Positions 8,772-15,763 of a stretch of DNA of 48,137 nucleotides are shown one piece after another. This DNA is from Luteimonas salinisoli (GTDB taxonomy: Bacteria > Pseudomonadota > Gammaproteobacteria > Xanthomonadales > Xanthomonadaceae), in contig NZ_JACCKA010000012.1 in the NCBI RefSeq assembly GCF_013425525.1, positions 1-48,137 of the forward strand, in the 5' to 3' direction. Each line of letters starts with the position of its first letter. Within the stretch, counting starts at the first letter, position 1. A model generated the notes under the pieces. It made no database searches. It saw nothing but the letters and a program-made list of their open reading frames with translations, and was not told where the DNA came from. Position numbers and translations under genes: made by a program.

Positions 8772-9803
8772 TCAGAACGCCTCGTCGAACGCCACCTCGC
8801 CCTGCACGCCGACCTGGTAGGCCGACACCCGCCGCTCGAAGAAGTTGGTCAGCTCCTGCACGTCCTGCAGGTCCATGAAGCCGAACGGGTTGCGCGCGCC
8901 GAAGTGTTTGGCGAAGCCCAGCTGGGCCAGGCGCTGGTCGGCGCAGTACTGCAGGTACTCGCGCATGTCGCGGATCGACAGCCCGGCGACGCCTCCCGAC
9001 AGGGTGTCCTCGGCGAAGGCCACCTCGCAGTCCACCGCCTCGCACAGCATCTCCACCACCTGGCGGCGGAAGTCGTCGTCCACCAGGTCGGGCTCCTCCT
9101 CGCGCGCGGTGCGGATCACCTCGAACGCGAAGGCCATGTGGCAGCTCTCGTCGCGGAACACCCAGTTGGTGCCGGCGGCCAGGCCGTTGAGCAGCCCGCG
9201 CGAGCGCAGGTAGTACACGTAGGCGAACGCGCCGAAGAAGAACAGCCCCTCGATGCAGGCGGCGAAGCACACCAGGTTGAGCAGGAACCGGCGCCGCTGA
9301 TCCGCGGTCTCGATGCGGTCGAGCTCCTGGATCGAGTCGATCCACTTGAAGCAGAACTCGGCCTTGCGGCGGATCGAGGGAATGTTCTCGGTGGCGGCGA
9401 AGGCCTTGGCGCGCGCCTCCGGGTCGGGCAGGTAGGTGTCGAGCAGGGTGAGGTAGAACTGCACGTGCAGCGCCTCTTCGTAGAGCTGCCGCGACAGGTA
9501 CATGCGCGCCTCCGGCGCGTTGATGTGCTGGTAGAGGTTGAGCACCAGGTTGTTGGAGACGATCGAGTCGCCGGTGGCGAAGAACGCCACCAGCCGCTCG
9601 ATCAAATGCCGCTCCGCGGGGCCGACCTTGTGCGCCAGGTCCCGGGTATCGAGCGAGAAGTCCACCTCCTCCACGGTCCAGGTGTTGCGGATGGCGTTGC
9701 GGTACATCTCGTAGAACTGCGGGTAGCGCATCGGCCGCAGGGTCAGTTCGAAGCCGGGGTCGAGCAGGAGCTGCCGGCGGGTGCCGGAAGGTGGATTGGA
9801 CAT
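8772..9803 (-). CDS. nrdB: Class Ia ribonucleotide reductase, beta subunit
   Basis: A 343-residue ferritin-like protein that houses the dimetal site and tyrosyl radical for ribonucleotide reduction with NrdA. Ligands fit the class Ia pattern: Asp79 in FFATGDSIVSNN, then Glu110-x-x-His113 with the radical Tyr117 in YEEALHVQFY, and later CIEGLFFF and RDESCHMAF. The C-terminal tail (QGEVAFDEAF) is the acidic peptide that docks on NrdA. AAGGA lies just before the ATG. It is the last gene of the nrdA - KTSC-like - nrdB unit; B12 control from upstream should extend to it unless an internal promoter exists. Confidence 0.96.
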   Translation of the reverse strand: MSNPPSGTRRQLLLDPGFELTLRPMRYPQFYEMYRNAIRNTWTVEEVDFSLDTRDLAHKVGPAERHLIERLVAFFATGDSIVSNNLVLNLYQHINAPEARMYLSRQLYEEALHVQFYLTLLDTYLPDPEARAKAFAATENIPSIRRKAEFCFKWIDSIQELDRIETADQRRRFLLNLVCFAACIEGLFFFGAFAYVYYLRSRGLLNGLAAGTNWVFRDESCHMAFAFEVIRTAREEEPDLVDDDFRRQVVEMLCEAVDCEVAFAEDTLSGGVAGLSIRDMREYLQYCADQRLAQLGFAKHFGARNPFGFMDLQDVQELTNFFERRVSAYQVGVQGEVAFDEAF

Positions 9804-9828
9804 CGGGATTTCCTTGGGCTGTCAGCCC

Positions 9829-9851
9829 GACCGGATCGGGTCGATCCGGTC
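9829..9851 (-). promoter_or_regulatory. Intercistronic hairpin before nrdB
   Basis: A perfect 9-bp inverted repeat GACCGGATC / GATCCGGTC with a 5-base loop overlaps the stop codon of the small KTSC-like gene. A second short hairpin (GGGCT/AGCCC) follows before the nrdB ribosome-binding site. It may stabilise the mRNA or tune nrdB translation; that role is inference. Confidence 0.5.
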
Positions 9852-10071
9852 AGCGCACGTAGCGGTCGGCGACGTGGCGGCTGATGAAAGTGGACAGGCC
9901 GCGGCCGGATTCGGCCAGGCGCTTCATGCGCGCGACGTTGGTGCGCCCCGCGCTGGCGTGGCTGTACTCGTAGACGCGTTCGGAGCCGCGGAACTTCACC
10001 AGGATCGACTCCGGCGTGAAGGCATAGGCCACCACGCCGGAGTCGCCGCTGAGGTTGGCGTAGCGCTGCAT
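9850..10071 (-). CDS. Small KTSC-like protein encoded between nrdA and nrdB
   Basis: A 73-residue protein. The core AYAFTPESILVKFRGSERVY followed by EYSH, and the end STFISRHVADRYVR, resemble the small KTSC domain: two beta strands with an aromatic VYEY motif, a helix, then a K/R-rich C-terminus. KTSC proteins are often found next to nucleic-acid enzymes, but their function is not established. The gene sits 19 bases after nrdA and 46 before nrdB on the same strand, so it is co-transcribed with them and may serve ribonucleotide reductase. It is coding by context and composition; the family match is by eye. Confidence 0.75.
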   Translation of the reverse strand: MQRYANLSGDSGVVAYAFTPESILVKFRGSERVYEYSHASAGRTNVARMKRLAESGRGLSTFISRHVADRYVR

Positions 10072-10090
10072 CGCGGCCTCCGCTGCGGCC

Positions 10091-12493
10091 TCACTGGCAG
10101 GCCTCGCAGGACTCGGGGTTCTCCAGCGAGCAGGCTACCGCCTGCTCCGGAACGGCCGTGTCGACGGTGGCCTTGGCGATCCGGGTGGCCGGCCGCGAGC
10201 GCAGGTAGTAGGTGGTCTTGATGCCGCGCTTCCAGGCGTGCATGTACATCGACGACAGCGCGCCGATGCGCGGATTCTCCATGAACAGGTTGAGCGACTG
10301 GCTCTGGTCGATGAAGGCGCCGCGCTCGGCGGCCATGTCGATCAGCGCGCGCATCGGCAGCTCCCAGGCGGTGCGGTAGATCGCGCGCAGCACTTCGGGG
10401 ATCTCGGCGATGCCCTGGATCGAGCCCTCGGCCTGCTTGATCGCGTCGCGCATCTCCGGCGTCCACAGCCCGAGCTTCTTCAGCTCGGCGACCAGGTAGC
10501 GGTTGACCTGCAGGAAGTCCCCGGACAGGGTTTCGCGCTTGAACAGGTTGCTCACCTGCGGCTCGATGCACTCGTAGCAGCCGGCGATCGAGGCGATGGT
10601 GGCGGTCGGCGCAATCGCGATCAGCAGCGAGTTGCGCAGGCCGTGCTCGGCGATGCGCGCACGCAGCGCATCCCAGCGCGCGGGGTCGTCCGGCGCCACC
10701 CCCCAGGCGTCGAACTGCAGCGCGCCGGTGGCGGCGCGGGTGTCGGCGAACGACGGATGCCGGCCGCGCTCGAGCGCCAGCTCGCAGGAGGTATCCAGGG
10801 CGTGGAAATAGATCTCCTCGGCGATTCGCGCCGACAGCGCGCGTGCCGCCTCGCTGTCGAACGGCAGGCGCAGGCGGAAGAACACGTCCTGCAGGCCCAT
10901 GCAGCCCAGCCCCACCGGGCGCCAGCGCAGGTTGCCGCGGCGCGCCGATTCGATCGGGTAGTAGTTGAGGTCGATCACCCGGTCGAGCTGGCGCACCGCC
11001 AGCCGCACGGTCTCGGCCAGCCGGTCGAAGTCGAACCGGCCGTCCTCGTCGAAATGCCGCGCCAGGTTGATCGAGCCGAGGTTGCACACCGCGGTCTCTT
11101 CGGCCGAGGTGACCTCGAGGATCTCGGTGCACAGGTTCGACAGGTGGATCACGTTGCCGCGTTTGGCGGTCTGGTTGCCGGCGCGGTTGCAGGTGTCCTT
11201 GAAGGTCATCCAGCCGTTGCCGGTTTGCGCCAGGGTGCGCATCATCCGCGCATAGAGTTCGCGCGCACGCACCGTGCGCACCGCCTTGCCCTGCTGCTCG
11301 GCCTGCAGGTAGGCGCGCTCGAAGGCCTCGCCGTACAGATCGACGAACTCCGGCACCACCCGCGGATCGAACAGCGACCATTCGGCGTCGGCCTCGACGC
11401 GCTGCATGAAAAGATCCGGGATCCAGTTGGCCAGGTTGAGGTTGTGGGTGCGGCGCGCGTCGTCGCCGGTGTTGTCGCGCAGCTCCAGGAACTCCTCGAC
11501 GTCGGCATGCCAGGGTTCCAGGTAGACGCAGGCCGCGCCCTTGCGCTTCCCGCCCTGGTTGACCGCCGAGACCGACGAATCCAGGGTCTTCAGCCATGGC
11601 ACGATGCCGTTGGAATGGCCGTTGGTGGAGCGGATCAGCGAGCCGCGCGAGCGCACCCGGGTGAACGACACGCCGATGCCGCCGCTGAACTTGGACAGCT
11701 GGGCGATGTCGCCGTAGCGCTGGTAGATCGACTCCAGGGTGTCCCGGGGCGAATCGAGCAGGAAGCAGCTCGACAGCTGCTCATGGGTGGTGCCGGAATT
11801 GAACAGCGTCGGCGAGCTCGGCAGGTACTCCAGCTGGCCCATGCGCCGGTACAGCGCCAGGGCCTCGGGCACGTCCTCGCTCAGCGCGCAGGCGATGCGC
11901 ATGAAGAACTGCTGCGGGGTTTCGATCACCTTGCGCGCGTGCGGATGGCGCAGCAGGTAGCGGTCGTACAGGGTGCGCAGGCCGAAGTAGTCGAAGCCCA
12001 TGTCCAGGGCCGGGTCGATCGCGTCGTTGAGCTTGCGCGCGTTGGTCTGCACGAAATCGAGCAGGCGATCGTTGATCAGCCCCAGCTCGTGGCCGCGCGC
12101 CACCGATTGCGAGAACGCGTGGATCTCCTGGCCCATCACCTCCTTGCCGATCACGTTGGCCAGCAGGCGCGCGGCCAGGCGGCTGTACTCCGGCTCCTCG
12201 GCGGTCAACAGCGCGGCGGTGCGGATCGACAGCTCGTCGAGCTCGCGGGTGCTGGCGCCGTCGTACAGTCCGGAGATGGTGCGCGTGGCCACGCGCATCG
12301 GGTCGATCGCGTGCAGGCCCTCGCAGCAGCGCTGCACCGCGCGCACGATCTTGTTGAGGTCGACCGCCTCGCGGCTGCCGTTGCGCTTGGTCACGCGCAT
12401 CGCGGTGGCGGTGGGCGGCGGGGTGAGCAGGAACGATGGATCCTGCGCGATGGCGGGGGTGTCGCCGGCGGCGACGGCTTCGGTCTGGGACAC
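10091..12493 (-). CDS. nrdA: Class Ia ribonucleotide reductase, alpha subunit
   Basis: An 800-residue catalytic subunit that reduces ribonucleoside diphosphates. An ATP-cone (about residues 32-120, MRVTKRNGSREAVDLNKIV) gives allosteric activity control. The active-site block has SSCFLLDS, then LSNLCTEI with Asn453, thiyl-radical Cys455 and Glu457, then VCNLGSINL. The C-terminal tail ends in ENPESCEACQ, with the CxxC pair that is re-reduced by thioredoxin or glutaredoxin. A GTG start at 12493 is chosen because AGGAG lies 7 bases upstream; an internal ATG at residue 32 would still keep the cone. The frame stays open upstream only through the leader. Upstream are a cobalamin riboswitch and a strong promoter. 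Confidence 0.95.
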   Translation of the reverse strand: MSQTEAVAAGDTPAIAQDPSFLLTPPPTATAMRVTKRNGSREAVDLNKIVRAVQRCCEGLHAIDPMRVATRTISGLYDGASTRELDELSIRTAALLTAEEPEYSRLAARLLANVIGKEVMGQEIHAFSQSVARGHELGLINDRLLDFVQTNARKLNDAIDPALDMGFDYFGLRTLYDRYLLRHPHARKVIETPQQFFMRIACALSEDVPEALALYRRMGQLEYLPSSPTLFNSGTTHEQLSSCFLLDSPRDTLESIYQRYGDIAQLSKFSGGIGVSFTRVRSRGSLIRSTNGHSNGIVPWLKTLDSSVSAVNQGGKRKGAACVYLEPWHADVEEFLELRDNTGDDARRTHNLNLANWIPDLFMQRVEADAEWSLFDPRVVPEFVDLYGEAFERAYLQAEQQGKAVRTVRARELYARMMRTLAQTGNGWMTFKDTCNRAGNQTAKRGNVIHLSNLCTEILEVTSAEETAVCNLGSINLARHFDEDGRFDFDRLAETVRLAVRQLDRVIDLNYYPIESARRGNLRWRPVGLGCMGLQDVFFRLRLPFDSEAARALSARIAEEIYFHALDTSCELALERGRHPSFADTRAATGALQFDAWGVAPDDPARWDALRARIAEHGLRNSLLIAIAPTATIASIAGCYECIEPQVSNLFKRETLSGDFLQVNRYLVAELKKLGLWTPEMRDAIKQAEGSIQGIAEIPEVLRAIYRTAWELPMRALIDMAAERGAFIDQSQSLNLFMENPRIGALSSMYMHAWKRGIKTTYYLRSRPATRIAKATVDTAVPEQAVACSLENPESCEACQ

Positions 12494-12517
12494 GGATGGA
12501 CTCCTGCATGACGCACA

Positions 12518-12539
12518 GCCGCCTGCCCGCGCAGGCGGC
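12518..12539 (-). promoter_or_regulatory. Hairpin just upstream of the nrdA ribosome-binding site
   Basis: A perfect 9-bp stem GCCGCCTGC / GCAGGCGGC with a 4-base loop lies 12 bases before AGGAG. No T run follows, so it does not look like an intrinsic terminator. It may be part of the riboswitch expression platform that controls access to the ribosome-binding site (inference). Confidence 0.45.
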
Positions 12540-12731
12540 ACGGGAGCGAGGCACGACGGCGCGGACGTCGTCGCGGCCTCGCCCCCGCGGGCGAGCGGTC
12601 TCTTCGCAGGATGGGAAAGCGGCGTCGCAGGACCCGCGACGAGCTCCCGGAGGAACGGTCGGGCGCGTCCGCTTCGCCAGCCATCTCCCCCCGGAGATTC
12701 CGCAGCCGGCACCGCGCGTCGTGCTTCGCGC

Positions 12732-12943
12732 GGCCGTCGGCAGGTCTTCGGACTCACGGGCACGAAGGCACGAGCCTTCACCTGATCCGCCGCTTCCCGA
12801 GGCTACGGCCTCAGTGCTGTGTGGCGGGGTCGTTCCCGATTACCGCTGCGGGGCAGTGCCGGACTGGCCGCCATCCAGGCTGGACGGGGCGTCACCGGCT
12901 TCCCTTTTCATCCGGCGGATAGCCGCCGCCGGAACCGACGGCC
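12732..12943 (-). promoter_or_regulatory. Cobalamin (adenosylcobalamin-type) riboswitch upstream of nrdA
   Basis: On the minus strand the conserved order of the cobalamin aptamer is present: GATGAAAAGGGAAGCCGGTG, then CACTGCCCCGCAGCGGTAAT with CGGGAACGA, CACTGAGG, CTCGGGAAGCGG, and the 3' box GTGAGTCCGAAGACCTGCC. The ends close as a perfect 9-bp P1 stem, GGCCGTCGG / CCGACGGCC. The aptamer ends about 240 bases before the nrdA GTG; that leader holds several G/C hairpins but no obvious intrinsic terminator. By family knowledge B12 binding normally lowers expression, so nrdA, the small gene and nrdB should fall when B12 is plentiful. Confidence 0.94.
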
Positions 12944-12945
12944 AC

Positions 12946-12974
12946 AAGATAGTGGGGCCGGCATGTCCCGTCAA
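12946..12974 (-). promoter_or_regulatory. Sigma70-type promoter of the nrdA leader
   Basis: On the minus strand TTGACG and TATCTT are separated by exactly 17 bases, and the predicted transcription start falls at the 5' edge of the riboswitch. The same -35 and -10 blocks with flanking bases recur at 14063-14090. Confidence 0.75.
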
Positions 12975-13025
12975 CGCGAAATATTGGGTCGGTGGCGACC
13001 GGTGCGGCAGAAGCGTTAACAGGCC

Positions 13026-13679
13026 CTAGGGGAACTGCGACGCGGCACCGCCGCCGGTGCCGCCGACGGATCCATTGTCGCCGTCGTCGCGGCGCCGCGG
13101 TGGCAGCGCCACCGGGACCGGCTCGCCGCGCCAGCGCCGGGTCGCGCGCTGGAAGAACAGGCTGTTGGGCACGCGCAGCAGGCTCTCGCCGCCCTCGTGC
13201 TTCTCCTCCAGGGTCACGAAGACCAGGTTCATGTCGACCACACGGCCGCGAAAGCCCGCGCGCTCGCCATTCTCGATCAGCTCGATGTGGTCGAGCAGCC
13301 GGAACGGCCGCAGGATCAGCAGCAGCAGCGCGCAGAAGACGTTGGTGAGCACGCTCCAGGCGGCGAAAAAAGCGATCGCCGCGACCGCGGCGAAGCCGGT
13401 GAAGGCGGTCCACAGCACGCCGCCGGAGACGCCGAACCGCTCGAGCACCAGCAGCAGCGCACCGAAGCCGACCAGGAACCCGACGATCCGTCGCGCCGCC
13501 ACCGAGACTTCGAACGGCAAGTCGTAGCGCGCCGACAGCCGGCGCACCATCCGCACCAGTAGCCAGCGCAGCACCCAGGCGGCGAGCAGGATCGCGACCA
13601 CCTGCATCGCGAGAGCGATCTCGCCGAGCCAGGCGTGCAGCCACGGCGGCAATTGCGCCTGGAAGCGAGAAGGATTCAT
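13026..13679 (-). CDS. Small MscS-family mechanosensitive channel
   Basis: A 217-residue membrane protein. It has TM helices at about residues 15-45 and 60-85, a pore-lining TM3-like segment (LWTAFTGFAAVAAIAFFAAW, about 89-108) and the MscS beta domain (RPFRLLDHIELIENGERAGF ... VPNSLFFQRATRRW). The C-terminal alpha/beta vestibule domain of full MscS is missing; a Gly-rich tail replaces it, so this is a short member. Such channels open under membrane tension to release solutes. It is a single gene with no clear partner. Confidence 0.85.
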   Translation of the reverse strand: MNPSRFQAQLPPWLHAWLGEIALAMQVVAILLAAWVLRWLLVRMVRRLSARYDLPFEVSVAARRIVGFLVGFGALLLVLERFGVSGGVLWTAFTGFAAVAAIAFFAAWSVLTNVFCALLLLILRPFRLLDHIELIENGERAGFRGRVVDMNLVFVTLEEKHEGGESLLRVPNSLFFQRATRRWRGEPVPVALPPRRRDDGDNGSVGGTGGGAASQFP

Positions 13680-13712
13680 GCAGGAGGCAGCGCCCGGCGG
13701 TGAGCCGGGAGT

Positions 13713-13967
13713 CTAGCGCGCCGGTCGCGGCCAGTCCGGCTCCGCGGCCCCGCCCGGCGCCAGCGGCAGCACCATGCGCTGCATCAGGTGGCGGAGGGTC
13801 TCGGCCGGATCGCCGGCGCACTGGCCGGTATGCACCGGCGACATCTGGATCACCGCGCTGCGCGTGGCGGTCAGCGCGTGGAAGCGCGCGCGCGGCGCCA
13901 GCCGGCCGATCGGGCCGCTGTCCGGGCCGCCGCGGCAGACCGCCACGATCGCGTCGAGGCCAGATTG
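13713..13967 (-). pseudogene. C-terminal remnant of an unidentified gene
   Basis: On the minus strand an open frame of about 80 codons, with protein-like composition and ending in a stop at 13713, begins abruptly where the zapE fragment ends. Recognisable segments are LDAIVAVCRGGPDSGPIGRL, TRSAVIQMSPVHTGQ and ETLRHLMQRMVLPLAP. There is no start codon or ribosome-binding site of its own. I do not recognise the family. It looks like the 3' part of a gene truncated by the rearrangement that brought in the zapE piece. Confidence 0.45.
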
Positions 13968-14055
13968 ACCTGGCTGTCGTATCGCTCGTCGACCAGGGTG
14001 ACGAAGCGCCGCGCCGCGTCGTCGCGGGTGGCGTCCAGCACCGGCACGCCGCCGA
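13965..14055 (-). pseudogene. 91-bp duplicated fragment of zapE
   Basis: This stretch matches zapE positions 22259-22349 over 91 bp without gaps and with 3 differences; the last 70 bp or so are identical. It encodes GGVPVLDATRDDAARRFVTL plus VDERYDSQVNL, corresponding to ZapE residues about 307-337. There is no complete domain and the frame soon becomes nonsense, so it cannot be functional ZapE. A promoter-like repeat abuts it. Confidence 0.85.
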
Positions 14056-14062
14056 CGCCCAC

Positions 14063-14090
14063 AAGATAGTGGGTCGCCAGATTCCGTCAA
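14063..14090 (-). promoter_or_regulatory. Second copy of the nrdA promoter-like sequence
   Basis: On the minus strand TTCGCGTTGACG, 16 bases, then CACTATCTTGTGG. This shares the 12-base and 15-base blocks of the nrdA promoter while the spacer differs. The -10 lies within a perfect CCCAC/GTGGG hairpin. It points into the zapE fragment, with no intact gene directly downstream. The rest of the 14100-14170 gap shows nothing recognisable. Confidence 0.55.
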
Positions 14091-14170
14091 CGCGAATGTG
14101 GGGCCCGGGCATAAGTGGCCGGGGCGGCGCGTGCCCGCCAGGCGCCCGTCCGGCGCGCTCCGCGGCGGCC

Positions 14171-15763
14171 TCAGCAGGCGATGGCCGCTTGCGTCCAGGT
14201 GCCGTCGACCAGTCGCCACAGGCGCAGCGGGTTGCCGTCGCGCAGCGGGTCGGGCAGCAGTGCATCGGGCACGTGGTCGTAGCTGTGCAGCGCGGCGAAG
14301 CGGCGGATCGCGCCCGGCATGCCGACCGCGGTGAAGCCCGCATGGCTGGCCGCCGGAAACGGGCCGCCGTGGTTCATCGCCGGGCTGACCGCCACCCCGG
14401 TCGGCATGCGGTCGACGATCAGCCGGCCGACGCGCGGCCGGAGCAGCGCCACCAGCGCCGCGGCCTCCGCGTCGTCGCGCCCGTCGCCGGCGCGGTAGAG
14501 GGTCGCGGTCAGGCTGCCCTCGAGCGCCCGGGCGATCGCCCGCGCCTGCGCCGCGTCGTCGCTGCGCACCAGCAGGCCGGCCGGCCCGAAGGCCTCGCCC
14601 TGCAGCCTGCGCGCGGCATCGGCCAGGAACGTACCGCCGTCCACCGACAACAGCTTCGGGCCGACCCAGAAGCCGGCGCGTTCCGGGTCCGCGGCGCCGG
14701 CGAGAAGTTCCGCGCCCGCTTCCAGCAGCGCGCCGACGGCGGCATGGAGGCCGTCGCGCCCCTGCCCGGAGAACAGCGCCTGCGCCGGGGCGGCGTCGAA
14801 GCGTTCCGTGGCGGCGGCCACGAACGCGTCGCCCGCCGCGCCGCGCGGCACCACCACCAGGCCGGGGTTGGTGCAGAACTGGCCGCTGCCCATCGTGCAG
14901 GAGGCGAAGTACGCCTCGGCCAGGGCGCCGCCGCGCTCGGCGAGCGCGCCTTCGAGCAGGAAGACCGGATTGATGCTGGACATCTCGGCGTAGAACGGCA
15001 CCCCGGCCGCGTCCGCAGCCGCCTTCAGGTGCAGTCCGCCGGCGCGGCTGCCGGTGAACGCGACCGCGCCGATCCCGCGCCGGCCGACCAGCTCCAGCCC
15101 GGCGTCGGGCTCGACGTGGTAGAGCACCTGCAGCGTGGCCGCCGGCAGGCCGGCTTCCAGCAGCGCGTCGTGCGCGATCCGCGCCAGCGCCTCGCTGGTG
15201 GCCGGATGCAGCGGATGAACCTTGGCCAGCACCGGGTTGCGTGCGGCGATCGCCGAGGCGAAATCGCTCCCGGCCACCGCGTTGAAGGCGAACGGGAAGT
15301 TGTTCGGCCCGAACACCACCACCGGCCTGCCCAGCGGGCCGTAGGCCGCGCGCAGCCCGGCCGCGGTGTCGATCACCGGGTGGCTCCAGCTGGCCTCGCG
15401 CGCCGCGCGCGCGGCCTGGCGCAGCTGACCGGTGGTGCGCGGAAGCTCGATCTCGCGCAGGCGCGGCACCGCCGGCAGCGCGGTCTCCGCATGCGCCAGC
15501 GCCGCCAGCCGCTCCGCGTCGGCCTCGATGCCGGCGGCGTAGGCTTCCAGGAAGGCGGCCACGCGCGCCGGCGCGGCGGCGGCCAGTTCCGGCGCCGCCG
15601 CTTCCGCCGCTTCCGCCGCGATCGCGATCTCGTCGCGGCCGCTGACCGGGAACGCCGGCCCGATCTCTTCGCCCGTGGCCGGGTTGCGGGCGCGGAAGCT
15701 GCCCACCGGCTCGGCCGCGTCGCGCCACCCGCCCGCCACCAGCACCTGTCGCAGGCCGCTCAT
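14171..15763 (-). CDS. Alpha-ketoglutarate semialdehyde dehydrogenase (hydroxyproline pathway)
   Basis: A 530-residue NAD(P)+-dependent aldehyde dehydrogenase that oxidises 2-oxoglutarate semialdehyde to 2-oxoglutarate, the last step of hydroxyproline breakdown. Motifs are the cofactor segment [25 protein letters not shown] and the nucleophile in GSGQFCTNPG (Cys297). The C-terminal end has [19 protein letters not shown], typical of this subfamily. Its ATG overlaps the stop of the deaminase gene (ATGA), making it the sixth gene of the operon. A close paralogue is encoded at 46186-47787 in the pentose cluster. Substrate assignment rests mainly on context. Confidence 0.92.
   Translation of the reverse strand: MSGLRQVLVAGGWRDAAEPVGSFRARNPATGEEIGPAFPVSGRDEIAIAAEAAEAAAPELAAAAPARVAAFLEAYAAGIEADAERLAALAHAETALPAVPRLREIELPRTTGQLRQAARAAREASWSHPVIDTAAGLRAAYGPLGRPVVVFGPNNFPFAFNAVAGSDFASAIAARNPVLAKVHPLHPATSEALARIAHDALLEAGLPAATLQVLYHVEPDAGLELVGRRGIGAVAFTGSRAGGLHLKAAADAAGVPFYAEMSSINPVFLLEGALAERGGALAEAYFASCTMGSGQFCTNPGLVVVPRGAAGDAFVAAATERFDAAPAQALFSGQGRDGLHAAVGALLEAGAELLAGAADPERAGFWVGPKLLSVDGGTFLADAARRLQGEAFGPAGLLVRSDDAAQARAIARALEGSLTATLYRAGDGRDDAEAAALVALLRPRVGRLIVDRMPTGVAVSPAMNHGGPFPAASHAGFTAVGMPGAIRRFAALHSYDHVPDALLPDPLRDGNPLRLWRLVDGTWTQAAIAC

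Noticed and set aside
10238..12511. A 757-codon plus-strand frame opposite nrdA
   Set aside because: NrdA is certain on the minus strand with all catalytic residues; the opposite frame is a composition artefact.
13871..14062. A 63-codon frame starting with GTG beside the promoter-like repeat
   Set aside because: Its first half is only the zapE fragment and its second half is Arg/Ala/Ser-rich nonsense, so it is treated as a pseudogene piece rather than a small gene.
12892..14343. A 483-codon minus-strand frame spanning riboswitch, mscS and ALDH end
   Set aside because: It runs through a riboswitch and across mscS in another frame; composition is Arg/Ala-rich and it has no domain.
14171..15763. 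Assignment of the ALDH as a succinate-semialdehyde dehydrogenase
   Set aside because: The subfamily end motifs and operon context with epimerase and deaminase point to 2-oxoglutarate semialdehyde.
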